The notes beneath the pieces are model-generated. The model was not told where the DNA came from. It made no database searches and saw only the letters and a program-made list of their open reading frames with translations. From contig JAAOMT010000198.1 of the NCBI GenBank assembly GCA_016748015.1, forward strand, positions 362,894 through 426,893: DNA of 64,000 nucleotides, in the 5' to 3' direction. Of the stretch, positions 10,344-22,982 are shown piece by piece. The position numbers and the translations under genes are program-made. The DNA is from Geosiphon pyriformis. Its lineage: Eukaryota; Glomeromycota; Glomeromycetes; Archaeosporales; Geosiphonaceae. Positions within the stretch are counted from its first letter, which is position 1; every line of letters starts with the position of its first letter.

Positions 10344-12234
10344 TGAGATAGAAAGAGAGCTGAAGAATCCACACCAGAATACAAATGATTTAACCTTTCC
10401 AAAACTGAACTGATTGAAACCTCAAAAGCTACCATTTTTGATTCCAATTCACCCATCTTGGAGGTCAGAACCTTGGAAAAACTAGAACTAGAATCATGGA
10501 CAACATCATCAACAGCTAAAAAAGAAGGAGTGGAAGTGGAAGCCAATATCATATTATTTAAAGCCATATCCACATTCAAATATGGTATTAAGAGGGCAGG
10601 AGTGGCTGGAGGAAGAACATTAGAAAGGATCACTGTTGGTACCAGTTCCATACCACTTAACTTTTTTAATATACTGGACACTTGATCTGTCAAGAGCTCC
10701 AAGGAGTGTTCCAAAGTGTTCAGACAATCATTCAAAGAAGAGTTGTTAGCTGAAATAAGAGGAGAATCATTGATTGAATCTAAGGCACCAAAAAGGGAGG
10801 GGACTAGAACCAGAACCATTACTGAAACAAAAACCACCAGAAGGACCAGCAAGTAAGACCACTTGAGCCCAAGATTTGCCACCAAAGACAGCTGGCCGAG
10901 ATATTGGAACACCTTTTTTTTCATACAACTTTGCCAATTGAAGATGATGTCCATCAGATGTAATTCTTTTAAATGTTCTTGAGAGCTCAGATGAGGATGC
11001 AACAGATGCATCACATTCCAGAACAGAATAACCAAACTTCCCACATTTTTCACACCAAACCAGATTCATCCTTGTCCAAGAAAGTTTAATGCTGCCAAGA
11101 ATTGGCTCTGTGCAAAAAGCAGATTCCAGATTATCATCAGATTCAAAACTGATTACAGCCCGACAAATTCTATTACTAGTTTCCAGAGATCTGTTTATAA
11201 TGCAAGTTTTTCTACCAGCCCTATCCAGAAGAGTCCCAAGATCATGTGCCATTGTTTCCACTAGCAAAGTAAACAGAAGTGCTCTGAACTGATCTCTTGA
11301 AGCCCAAGTTTCACAATCTCCTACTGCTTTGGCTACATACACAGAATCCTTACCAATCAGGAACAACTACTTAAAAACTAACAAATCAGCTTGGTCTAAT
11401 TCAGCAAACTCCACCACAGCTTTTTGCCACATTCCAATCAGTTGAATTTTGATCGAGTTAATTTCTCCAAATTCGGACACTGCGGTGATGATCATATTTT
11501 TAAGTGTATTCATGGGAATTTCCTTAATTACTACAGCCTGATCTGACTTCATTCTTTGTTTCTTAAGATTGCTGTTTACATCAATCTCTTTTTTTTTTGG
11601 CCAATGATGCAGCCATTTCCATGCTTTTTTCAGAGGTAAACGTTGATCGGATGATCTCTTCAAATTTTGAGGGGGTAGTGGCTCTCCCAAAACCATTGAC
11701 TGTTGAAAAAATTTTCCTGATGAACTGAGTTTTTGTTGTAGCAGATTTGCCCTTTACCACCAAAAAATTGATATCCAAAGCAAATGATTTTCTAACAGAA
11801 ACTTCCACAGGGGTTTTCACAATCTTAAGATCAATTCATTTCTTTTCCAAAAATATATCAAGGGGGGGTGGGAGGAGTTCCACTTCTTCTTCTATTTCAT
11901 AATTGGGGGAGCCAAGAGGAGACCCAAAGACCATGCTGGAATTCACTCTTTTTGCTTTAGGAGTAGTAGCTGCTGAGCCTAAAAGTGATCCAATATTGAT
12001 ATTTTCTATGACTATATTGTCTTCACCACAACTTGATTCACTATCCATGTCCAAGTACATGCCATCAGAACCAAGTTTGACAAGAGAAATGTCTCTTTTA
12101 TTACCTGAATGTTTAACATTACCAAGAACCACTTTTTTTTTTTGGGAGAAAAACTCACCAGCAAGACCATAGAGAATACTTTTAGGCACTTTTTTTTTAG
12201 ACATATTACTGCTAGAAGCAGTCTTTAAATTCAT
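10340..12234 (-). pseudogene. L1 ORF1: RRM-like and zinc-knuckle RNA-binding protein
   Basis: ORF1 starts at ATG 12234 (MNLKTASSSNMSKKKVPKS). An acidic, Ser-rich N-terminus is followed by an RRM-like segment (VVIKEIPMNTLKN, then IKIQLIGMWQKAVVEF) near 11530-11400. A zinc-knuckle relic, CEKCGKFGYSVLEC, near 11050 has its His replaced by Tyr. The C-terminal part (about 10700-10345) resembles a coiled coil, LESKMVAFEVSISSVLERLN. It ends at TGA 10342-10340, which overlaps the ORF2 start as ATGA. Frameshifts near 11590 and 10790 and a stop near 11367 break it. LINE ORF1 proteins coat the template RNA; that role is assumed from the family. Confidence 0.78.
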
Positions 12235-12349
12235 GACAAAGGGGTTATTAGTTAAAGAAATATTGATATAAACTTAATAAAAAAAACTAAAAAACTTTTT
12301 TTTCAGAAAATGCACTCTTTGAGGATTATTTGGAGGTAAGAGAAAAAGA

Positions 12350-13460
12350 AGTTTTTCCTTATTTATATTAAACAAAAAATTAAGTATCTAATAAGTCTTT
12401 TAATTTTACTAAAATTATAACAGTTCTGTAATTAATAAAAAAATATTTTTGTATTTTTAAAATATTATAAACAATTATAGTATTATTTATAGAAAAAAAA
12501 ACCAAAATAAAATCAATAGTTTTTTTAATATTATGTATATTTATTCAGATTAATGCTTTTACAAGAAAGTTATTAAAAAAAAAGTTAATTAAATTTAAAT
12601 CCAAGTATTTTTTAAAACTAATATTGTATTTTAATCTATTTTTATTAAAATTATTATCCAAGTTAATAAAAATACTTTTGTTAATAACCTAAATAATAAG
12701 TAAATTAATAACAAATATTTGATTTAACTAAACATTCAGAAAGATATTAATATATAAACCCAATATTATAACTGATAGTTTATTTTTAAACAGTAATTAA
12801 ATTAATAAAAGCCAATTTAAAATTTTTAAAAATTTTATACATATGTTTAGTTACATATTTATTTAAAATAATAGCAATTTTAAAGCCCAAAAAATTTGTA
12901 TTTAAACAAAATATAAACATTCAAATTTTATTAAATTTATGTAAAATTTAAGACTTAATCTTATATTTTTGTTTGGTTTTTTTATAATAAATATTATATA
13001 ATTATTGTTTTTATGTTATCTAAAAATGTTCTTTTACTTTAAAAAAATATTTATGCTTTTAATATTATTATACTAATTTTTATATTAGACTAATTATTAA
13101 AAAAAAAATAAAAAACCAAAAATAAAAACCAGATAATCCAATTTTAAAAAAATAGTATTAACAAAATTAAAGCAAATATATTAAACTCTAATTTGCTAAT
13201 TTTGGTAATAAATATTTTTAAATTACTATAATTAAAAAATAAAAAACTATTAATAATATTGTTAAAAAAAACTTATTTAAAACATCTATAATTATAATTA
13301 AATTAACTAAAATTAATAATGCTACAAAAATTAAGCAAAAAAGAATAAAATAATCAAAATTAAGTTTAGTTTACTAAAATTACAGCAATTTAATCTGTTA
13401 AAAGTTTTAAAAATATATTAATTTTTTGGTTTTTAATTGATTAATATTAATTAATAGTAA
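12350..13460. other. AT-rich desert between head-to-head LINEs L1 and L2
   Basis: There is no open frame of note and no recognisable RNA gene. The stretch is runs of A and T with few G or C; 12541-12600 has 8 G/C in 60. It separates the 5' ends of L1 (minus) and L2 (plus). It may hold old decayed repeats, but I see nothing I can name. Confidence 0.7.
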
Positions 13461-13573
13461 AAAAGTTTTTTCTCTTGTCAATCCTCTGGCCACAATGAAA
13501 ACAAATATTTTGCTGATAAAATAGCTTTTTCTTTTTCTTTTTTCTCCTTTAGCTTGCAGTTATTTCTTTCAAT

Positions 13574-15535
13574 ATGCCCCTCTTTGTTGCAATGGAACTG
13601 GTGAGCTCATCTGCTGGTGGTTCTGGTTTTGGATCGACTGGATTGGAGATCCAGTCTGGTGTCAAGAAGAAAGTGTGAGTTGAGAGTGTTTACTCTCAAG
13701 GTCCGTCATATAAGAAACCTAGGAAACCTGATGTTGCTGGTGGAGTTGTGGACTTATTTGCTGGCCCTCTGCCTACCACTCTGTTATATTTGGGTGATAA
13801 GAAACATAAGGTATCATGGAGAAGTGAGAATGACAAATCCAGCATAAGTGGTGTGTTAGATGTGGAGAATATGGTGAACACAATTGCCGAAAAAATGAGC
13901 TATGCAAAATTAGGAAAAAATGACAATATGGATATAGCTACACTAAGAAAAACCTGAACTCAAACTTATGTGCTAGACAACCCTCCAAAAGCTCCAATGT
14001 TTGACATTATGAGTGATGACAAGAATGCATTGAGTTTTCTGTCACCAAAGTTTAATAATTCCAATCAGCTGTCATCTGTCAAGTCACATATTCTGGAAAA
14101 ACAGAGCTTTGAGCCAGTAAAATTGTTTACTTTGGATGTGGAATTGTCTGCTGTACCTGGAAAAACTAGTAGTGATAAGTTAATTTCTATCAAGAGAATT
14201 TTTTATCGTATAGATGGTTTTGGAGGAGCCTTTACTCCCTCAAAATTTCTTGGGATCATCAGATCCTTCTTTACTTCTAAGCTGAGTTTAAATATGGTTA
14301 AAAAATTGGCAGTTAGGGAAAAAATTTTGGTCAATAATGTGATTAGGAAACCAAACAGCCATTCAAATCAAAAAGTGATAATCAAAAAGATCTTAGTAGA
14401 TTTTCCCAAATTAGCAGTTGAATCAGTTTTTTTTAAATTTGGTAAGATTGTATCAATCAAGATGCAGTTAATTGGTTTATGGCAAAAAGCTTTGGTGGAG
14501 TTTGAATCTCCTGAGATTGCTAGCTCTGTTGCTTCCAAATGGTTAGTTCTCATGAGTAAGGACTTTGTGCAGATGGCTTTGGCAATTAATGACAAACAAT
14601 CATGGATTTTGAGAGATCAACATCAGGCTTTGTTGTATACATTACCAGTTGGCACAACTGCTCATAATTTGTCTGGTCTGCTGGAATCATATGGTGGGAA
14701 AACTTGTTTCATTGGCCATAATCCTAGTTCGTATGTTCGTGACAGATGTATTGTGATTTGTTTTGAGAATAAGGCATCCAAATTGGCTGCTGTTGGTTTT
14801 GTTCTTATTTTTAAAGATGTGAATCTGTGCTGGACTAGTCTTTTTTTGGCATGTTGTGCCAAGTACAAATAATTTGGTCATATTTCTGAAGTGTGTTCAG
14901 TTGGTGGGAATTCTGGAGTTTGTGAAAAGTGGGTGGTGACTGATTAGGATCAAGTTTGTTTGGCATATATTTATAAAAAAAAAAAGGCTCTTGTTGCACA
15001 TCCAGTCTCTTTTGGTAATAAAACTTAGGCTCAAGTTGCTGGTGGTATTTTGTCTTGTGTGATTTCCTCAATTCCTTTTGGTGCAGATCAGTCTCCTGGT
15101 GCCAAGACGTCTTCATTTGCCTCTGCTTCCTCTGGTAATCCAGACTTGTATGATTATATGGCTTCTTTGGAATGCTTTTTGGGACTTCTGGCTGACCAGA
15201 TTTCTGGTATTTTGAAAAAATTGAGTTTCGTGGATTTGGTGTTCCTGGCAGTCACTTCTGAAGTCCCTCTTTTAGTTGTTCTTGTGTGTGTAGTCTTTGG
15301 CTTGAATTCGGACATGACTTTGGATGGTGCACTGGTGTTTTTCATTCCCCTTTCTCCAGCTGTCAATAATACAGTTATTAACTTAAGTTCAAGTAGTTCT
15401 AAGGTTCTAACCACCAAAGTTGGTGATCTAGAATCCAAGATGTTAGCCTTGGAAATATCAGTTGAATCTGTTTTGGAAAAGTTAAACTGTTTGTGCTCGA
15501 ATTTGGATTCGTCAACTTTGTCTTCTTCTCAATGA
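13574..15535 (+). pseudogene. L2 ORF1: RRM-like and zinc-knuckle protein
   Basis: A single frame of 654 codons including the stop, with no net frameshift, runs from ATG 13574 (MPLFVAMELVSSSAG; a second ATG is at 13592) to TGA 15533-15535. About six internal stops break it (for example near 13674, 13955, 14870, 14945, 15026). The RRM-like region is VIIKKILVDFPKL then IKMQLIGLWQKALVEFES, near 14380-14510. The zinc knuckle near 14845-14895 is degenerate: its second Cys is Tyr and a Gln is TAA. The C-terminus has a coiled-coil-like stretch, LESKMLALEISVESVLEKLN. The stop overlaps the ORF2 start as ATGA, exactly as in L1. Confidence 0.85.
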
Positions 15536-18500
15536 GTGATCTTGTCTAGAAAATTGCGACATGTAATATAAGAGGCTTAAATAATCCAGCCAAACAGGCT
15601 AATGTTATTTGATGGCACAAAGATATAAACAATCTGGTTTCAATTTTTACTGAGACAAAACTTAAGGATAAGATTTGCCTGTGGATAGTCAACAAATTTG
15701 ATGGAGTTCAGGTGTTCACGTTTGGCCTGAATTCTGGTCACATGAGTTCTGGGATTGCTATTGCTATGAACAATTCTTTAGCAAAGCATGTTTACAAAGT
15801 TTCTGAGGTGCCTGGTCAGCTTCTGTCTATTAAGCTGTTGTTCAAAAATAAACTTTCCGTGTCAATTTTGGGTTTTTATGCTGGTGCTTCTGTGTTAGTT
15901 CAGTTCTCTCAAGCTGGTAAAATCAACTTTCTTATTGCAAAGACTGTTAATGAGTCTTCTTTTATTGTTTTCAGTGGTGACTTTAATGAGAATGGGTCTT
16001 GAAAGTGTACTAGTTTTAAGAAATACTTTAATTTGGGCTTAATAAATTTTCTAAATGGGAGCCCTGCTGTGAAAACACTCACTTGGTGCAATTCTTGTGG
16101 TGTTTCAAAAATGATTGATTATGTGTTTGTCTCCTCAAACCTGGTTAATGCTATTGTGAATTGTAGTGTGGCTGATGTCATGAAACATTTTAATACTAAT
16201 CACATGACTGTTTCTGTTTCTGTGAGTTTGGATGGTTTGTTTGATGTTTGACTGAATTTGCTGTGCAACAAGCAAATAAAGACCATTGGAAATTTGATGT
16301 TAAAAATATGAATGATGCTAAAAGGTGTAAGTTTAATACATCTATGGCAGCCAATGCTGTTATGTTTTTGGATGATTTCTTTTTGGCCAGTAAGTTTTCA
16401 GATCTGGACGCTATGTGAGACATTATTCGCGAGATCATGGTTCTTTTAGCAAATAGAACATTCAAAAAAAGATGGTTCAAGGGTTTCAAAAATGTTTTTA
16501 TCAAGGTGTTTTCCAGGTTTCATAAACTAAAATTGCTAGTTTCTAAATTGGTTAAGGCTTTGTGTTCAGTCTCTGGTGATGATTTTGCTTCTTTGCTGAA
16601 GGTGTGGAACAGGCTTGATTCCACTAGTGCATCAGCAGTGAGGTCTCTTTTTCTCTCAGTTTCTAATTTTGGTCTTATTCATTCTGCACTGGCCAAGACA
16701 AGAAAGTTGTACTGCTTTTCCAAATTGCTGGAATTTAGGCGTGCTGAGGAGTCCTTTATCAGGCAGACTATTAATAAAAGAATGAAGAGTTTTGAGTTAG
16801 ACAAAGGCCACACCATCAGAAGTATGTTAGAGCATTCTTTTTGCAAAGTGGTATTAGACCATTTGGTTGTGGATGATGAGCTGGTCTTGGAGTCTGAGTT
16901 GGTTAAGTCTAAGGTAGATGTGATAATAGAGAAATGGACTAGGAAGCATAAGATGGTGACTAATATCTTGGATGATTGGATTTGTCAATTTCAGCCCTTG
17001 GATTACATCTTTGATGGTGCTTTTTCTAATGTTATGGGCTTGATTGGTTTTGATAAGATGTTTGCTGTAGTATCAAATCTGTCTGATGGGAAAGCAGCTA
17101 GCCTTTCTGGCATCTCAAATGAATTATGGAAGTGCTGTAACAAGTCAGTTTTAGATATGCTTTTGGTGCTCTTAAATTGTTGTTTGGTTCATGAGTCTGT
17201 TCTTGGTTCTTGAAGAGAAGCCTGGATCTCGATAATTCTTAAACCATATGAGTAGGAGAGTGTTTTTACGAACACCCATTCCATTGTATTGATAGAAACG
17301 GCCTGCAAAATACTTTCCAAGATTCTCTTAGACAGAATTTCTTCAGCTTGCAGCACTTTTGATGTTCTTCATGAAGACAACTTCTCTGTTTTGAAAGATA
17401 CATTAACACAATCTCCCATTTTTGCCATTGGTTCTGTAATTGAAGATGTTTTAGAAAAGAACTGGGAGCTGTGACTGGTGTTACAAGACATGCATAAAGC
17501 CTATGATTCTGTTGAGTGGGTTCATCTCAAGAGAAGCTTGGTTAGGATCAAAATGTGTAACAGATTCATTGGATTTTTTGGTGGGATTCACAATAGTCAT
17601 GTTAACAGAATGATAACAGACTTTGGTTTAACTGATAGATATTGTGTTCATGATAGTTTGGATTAAGGGGAGGTTTTTTCACCTCTTCTCTGGTGCATTT
17701 TCTATGATTTGCTTTTGTGTGAGGTCAAGAGACAAGAGAGTATGTGTGAGTACAGGTTGAATTCTCATTTTGTTTCCAAAAATGGCCAGGCAGAGTCTCA
17801 AGCTAGATTGACATCATTTTTCACTGCAGGTGCTTTTGTTGATAATACCATTTGGGTTGGTAATAGCCAAGCTGCTACACAACACATTCTTGATGTTGCT
17901 GGTGAATTTTTTAGATTTAATAACATTTTCATAAACAATGACAAAACTGTGACCATTCCCATTAATTGTTGGGTAGTGTTTCCACATCTGACTATTAGTG
18001 GCATACCAATTTCTATCACAAAGAAAGGTGAATCTTACTATTATCTGGGTATTTTTTTTATTAATTGAGGGTTTGTTGAAGCCTAGTTTGGCTAAGACTC
18101 ATTTGAATGTGCATTTTTTTGTTAATTTTGTTCTAAGAAAGGCAATCTCGAATAAGCACTTTGCTTATTTGGTGTTAGCAGTTCTGTTTCCAATTATCGA
18201 CTACAGGACTCAATTTAGTTATGTTCATCTCAGTGTGTGTAATAAGTGGGATGCTCTGATCTGCAAATGTTTGAAGTCTAAATCTGGTCTTTCTCATGAT
18301 TTCCCCAGTGATACACTTTATTATCCATCTCTATACAATTTGAAATCTTTTAAGCAAATTCAGGCTGAGGACAAATCTGCTTCTACTGTTTTTTTTGCAA
18401 ATTCAGCTGGAATTTTGGGTTGGTTGTTCTCTTACAGATCTCATGATTTTAAAGTTTTTAGCTGGAACTCTTGTCACCCTTTACAGTTTCCGGCTTGTGT

Positions 18501-20220
18501 TAAAGTGAATTCTTCGAACAATTTTTTGGCTGGTATGGTCTTTATTTTTTTTGGGTGTGATTTGTCTCTGGATGGCTCTCTGGTCAGTGTTTTTTGTCTC
18601 TGTGGTGGAACTTCTTTGTCTTTTGTTCTTGATGAGTCTGTGTATTGTAAATATGTCACTTCTTTTTGGCATTATGAAGTTGCTTTCATAGAGCAATTGC
18701 ATGACTGGAATGGTGTTGTTTTTGATTAAAAGACATTCAAATATTGGAAGCAGTTGGATTCTCATGGCCCAGTTTTCCTGTGGTTTAAGTTATCGGTTTG
18801 CTTTCTTGTTGGGGTGGATTTTTTGTCTGTCTATTCTCTACCTTTGGATGGCTGCTTCTCTTTTAACATTCTTTAGTCTGATGGGTTTGGTATTGTTAGT
18901 AATAGTCTCTTGAGTATTGATGCTAGTCACCTGTCTGTGTATATGGATGGGTCTCTTAGTGGATTGGAGACTTTAAGTATGAAGGCTGGTGCCACTGTTT
19001 TTTTCAAGAATGTGGGTTTAGGTTTGGGTGTAGGGGTGTCTGATTTAGTTTCTTCTATCATGATGGAGTTGCAGGCTATTGCTTTGGCTCTTGAGTGTGT
19101 TCCTCTTTTTTATTATGTGAATTTGTTCTCGGATAGTCAAGCTGCTTTAGATGCATGCAAGATGGAGTCTTTGTTGGTTTGCCCAGATTTTAGGAATTGG
19201 TGTTGGATCAAATGTCATCACATCTTGAATGTTATCCATTGTAAGAATTTAGTTGTTAATTGGGTCAAAGTTAAAGGTCACTCAGGTGTCTTGGACAATG
19301 AGCATGTTGATAAACTGGCTAAGGATGCTGTGTTTTCGGATTGGTTTCTGTCTTACTTGGTTGGTGAGCATTTTCTAAAGGCAGGTGGTACTGCAGTTTC
19401 TGGCAACTCTAAACATTTTGTTCGTGATGTTTTTAGGTCTGTTCATCAAACACATTATGAAATTGGTTCTGGTTTACGGGTCATGATGGGCAGTTTGCGT
19501 GCTGATATTAATTGGTACAGATCATCTTTGGTTTGGCACCCAGATTCTCACTTAGCTGCTGGTTTTACTAGCATGCAGACTGCTGGCTTCCAGACATATT
19601 TCATGAAGGTTCTACATTATTAGCTTCCTGTTGCTGTATGCAAACAACTCTATGATAAGTGTTATTTCAGTGTAGTATGTTTGTTCTGTGATGATATTGA
19701 AGTTTCAGACCACATCTTTTTTTGTACTTTCAATGCTGTTGCACACATTCAGCTGTTGGATGCTCATGCTTCTGCTTAGTTGGTGTATTCTGATTTGTTT
19801 TGTTCTTCTTTATGCATTGTGCAGTTGTTGGCTACTTGCGCTGCTAACATAAAAGTTGGCTCTGCTTTGTGTAAGAGTTTTGTCTTTAATGAATGGTACC
19901 GTGAATCTGTTACTGTTTTCAAGGACTCAAAAATTGCAAGTCTCAATATTGTGAGTTTTGTACATGAGCTTTGTCTTGCTTTCCAGGAGGATATCTGGTT
20001 GGTTCGCACCAAACACCAGACTTTTATGGAAAAAAACAATCTGATTCTACGTGATGGTTCCATTCCCATTTTGGTTGCTGGCCTTTTTTCAGTGTTTTTG
20101 GCTGGTGTGATTAAGTTGTTGGGAATTGCAAATGTTTTGGGTGTTGGTTTTGGGTTTTATAAATCTTGTTTGTTTTTTTCGGGTATTGGGGACTTGGTCT
20201 CTGTTAATATAGGTGTATAG
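15532..20220 (+). pseudogene. L2 ORF2: AP endonuclease, reverse transcriptase, RNase H, zinc motif
   Basis: ORF2 of about 1,560 codons starts at ATG 15532, four bases before the ORF1 stop is complete. AP endonuclease: CNIRGLNNPAK, FTETKL, SGDFNENGS, MIDYVFVSSNL and NTNHMTVS (15560-16250). RT: LIETACKILSKILLDRIS, DMHKAYDSVEW (motif A, about 17487) and FVDNTIWV (motif C, FVDD changed to FVDN). RNase H: VYMDGSL, MELQAIALAL, FSDSQAAL and DNEHVDKLAKDA (18930-19330). A C-terminal Cys-His motif, CLFCDDIEVSDHIFFC, lies near 19680-19730. Two frame changes (about 16252 and 18060) and several stops disable it; the FVDN change alone would abolish RT. Confidence 0.9.
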
Positions 20221-20370
20221 TGTTGTTCTGATCAACCTGAATGGCTAGTCATGTGTTGATAATGCATGATTCGCACTTAGTTTAGATCATTTATATAATA
20301 TATGATACTAGGCCACATTTGGATCTTACTCATTAAACATAATAAAAATAAAAAAAAAGTTTTAAAAGAT

Positions 20371-22720
20371 ATTTAAAAACACTTATATAAGTATTTAAAA
20401 ATAAAACAGACAAAAAAAAAACTATAACAAAATCTAAAAAAAAAGAAATTTGAACCAATAAACCAAATAAAACATTTAAATAATTACTACTAATTATTTA
20501 AACCCAAAAAACAGGACAAAAAAATCGGAATAAATAATAAAAACCAATTTTTTAGCATATATAATAACAAATTTTAATTTATTTAAATTCAAAAAATGAA
20601 ATTTGGACTTGTTTCTAAAAACCAATAACATTTTAATAATACAAATAGATAAAACACAATTATATTTTTTGCAGATTAAGCAAAAAAATGAGTTTAATTT
20701 AGTCTATTTTAGACTGGTGTTTTTAAATATAAAATTAATACTAAAGTTAATATTATATTAATTTTAAAAACAAAACAAATAATAGCATACTTAGTTTATA
20801 TATATATAATTAAATAAAAATTAATAATACAAATTTTTTTATTAATAAATTCACAAAGTTTTACAAATTATAAATAGTTATTCTTATTAGCAAAGTATAA
20901 AACAAAGTTTTGTACATATTTTTTATATCTTATAAAGTTTTGTCTATATTGATTCTAACTATTTAAACAATGTTTTTAATAATAAAAATAGATTATTTAA
21001 ATATTAAAAGATTAGTTTAATTTTAATTACCAAATTTTATCAAAGTTTTTTGTTAAAATTTTATCAATTATATCTTAATTAATTTAATATTTTTAAATTT
21101 AATTAATGTAATATGTATAATTATTTTAAATGTTCTTATTAAAATTTTTTTAATTATTATAGTCTAATTTGTGTAATTATTTATTAAATACTTAAAATTA
21201 GTGTTTATTTTTATTTTTATTGTTTTTAGTCAAATTTAATGTTTTTAATATAGTTTTTTCTAATATAAAAATTACATAGATAATTTTATTAAATTTTGAA
21301 AAAATAAAGATCTTTTTAAAATTATTTATATTTGAAAAAAATATTAATTAATTTAAGTTTGTTTTAAAATAATTTCTTTAATAACTAAAAATTTTTTAAT
21401 AAGTATATTTATATTAAGTTTGAAAAAAAAAACTTTGTGTTTTTATTTATATTAAAATTAAAAAAGCCAAAAAAAAACCATTTATTATATTAATATTAAT
21501 ATTATTACCAAATTTGAAACTAATATTAACTGAAAAAAATACTGTTATTTTTATTACTAGACTTATTCATATTTCAAAAACATATCAAAATTAAATAAAA
21601 ATTTGATTAAAAAAATACTTTTATTATTATTAATGTATTTAATATTATTAAATAAAATCTTTTTTCTGAAAAAATAAACTATTTACTAAACTGTAAAGTG
21701 CTTTTTTAAACACTTTTTTTTTAAAATAATACTATTAGAAACAATTATTAGATTTATTACAAAAAAATTAGTTTTTGTAAAATTATAATAAAAATAAATT
21801 TTTATTTTAAAATTGATTTTTTAAAAATTTTGAAATAAACAAAAAAAACTGTTTTTATATTTATATTTTTTTTTTTGAATTTTTAATGTTTGAATTTTTC
21901 TAATTTTTAATATTTGAATTTTTCCAATTTTTAATAATTTAAGATAATTATAATATATATTAATATTTATGATATACAAAATAATTATAATATATATTAA
22001 TATTAATAATATATTAAAATAATTTTAATACATAAAAATAAATAATTATAAATAAAGCTTTTAAAACAAAACAGTTTTATTATTAATATAATTTATATAA
22101 AATATTAAAAAAATTAATTTTAAATATAAAAAAGTTTATTATTAAATTAATTAACAATTTTTTTGAAATTTTAATTTATATATGTATATTCTTTTTGAAT
22201 TTTGTTATTTAAAATAAAATATTAATAAATTAATGACAAATTATTATTATTATTATTAACATATTTTTGGTTTTATAAGTTATAAAAGTTTTATTATTAT
22301 ATAATAAACACAAATTTTATTAAATATATACAAATACTTAACTTTAAAAAAATTTATATAAATTATTAATTATGTATACACAGATTTTTAAATAATTTTT
22401 GATTTAAAATAAATATTAATACCAGTAATTTAGAATTATATTAATTAAAGCTAAAATTTTAAAGTAAACAATAATATATTGTTACAAAACAAATTTTAGT
22501 TTAATAGCAACAATTTTATTAATCACAAAGAACAAGATATTTTAAATTTTATATCTTTGACCTTTTAATCATAAATTTTTTGTAAATAAAATTGATTTTT
22601 AAATACATGTTAAAGATTTAAAAATATTGAATTACTCCTTAATATACATTATATATTAAAAATTTTGAAGTCATTCTTATTGTCACAATTCTAAAATGTA
22701 TGGGTCTATCCAAAATTGAT
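20371..22720. other. AT-rich desert after LINE L2
   Basis: Long runs of A and T, short direct repeats such as TTTGAATTTTTCTAATTTTTAATA near 21890-21940, and a run of TTATTATTATT near 22240. I see no gene, RNA gene or transposon signature. Composition becomes ordinary near 22700 where the host-gene island starts. Confidence 0.7.
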
Positions 22721-22982
22721 GCTCGAAATTAACAAATATATAATAGAAAATGTACATCTATCTGCGATAATCCTTTGCAGTTGATATAGTTACATTGGTG
22801 TTGTTTTCTGTAACAGGGTCATGGACCAGTTGAGGAGAGTCTTTCCCGACTTCCACATGATTACTTATTAAAGAAGTATTCAGTAGTTCACCGACCGTCA
22901 TCGATGATTTAGAAAATAAGGTTAATCTTTGATTCGGCTTTGTAGAACGTTAAATTTGGAAGAGTTAAATCAATAATTTTTG

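Larger units (their letters stand above)
6422..12350 (-). mobile_element. Non-LTR retrotransposon (LINE) L1, 3' end removed by the A1 insertion
   Basis: Reading the minus strand gives ORF1 (12234 to 10340) and then ORF2 (10343 to 6422) with AP endonuclease, reverse transcriptase and the start of RNase H. Copies L2 (plus strand) and L3 (minus strand) allow homologous positions to be matched. The sequence stops at 6422, where the A1 LTR ends; comparison with L3 shows that roughly 0.8-0.9 kb of 3' sequence is missing from the window. The 5' end fades into AT-rich DNA near 12300-12350. Stops and frameshifts show it is inactive. Confidence 0.9.
13460..20370 (+). mobile_element. LINE L2, near full length
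   Basis: A 5' leader with pyrimidine tracts (about 13460-13573), ORF1, ORF2 and a short 3' UTR ending in an A-rich tail near 20340-20370 make a nearly complete LINE. The 3' UTR matches the 3' end of L3 (reverse strand, 29690-29800), both showing a GATCA/GAATCTCA-type end before the A-rich tail. No target-site duplication could be established, because both flanks are AT desert. Confidence 0.88.

Noticed and set aside
20371-22720. Search for tRNA, rRNA or CRISPR-like arrays in the deserts
   Set aside because: No cloverleaf-like segments, rRNA cores or spaced identical repeats were seen; short A/T repeats are low complexity only.
22760-22945. Open minus-strand stretch ending KDYRR as a last exon of the TMEM115-like gene
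   Set aside because: It is open for about 60 codons, but no donor in exon 5 and acceptor upstream join it in a matching phase. It stays unassigned.
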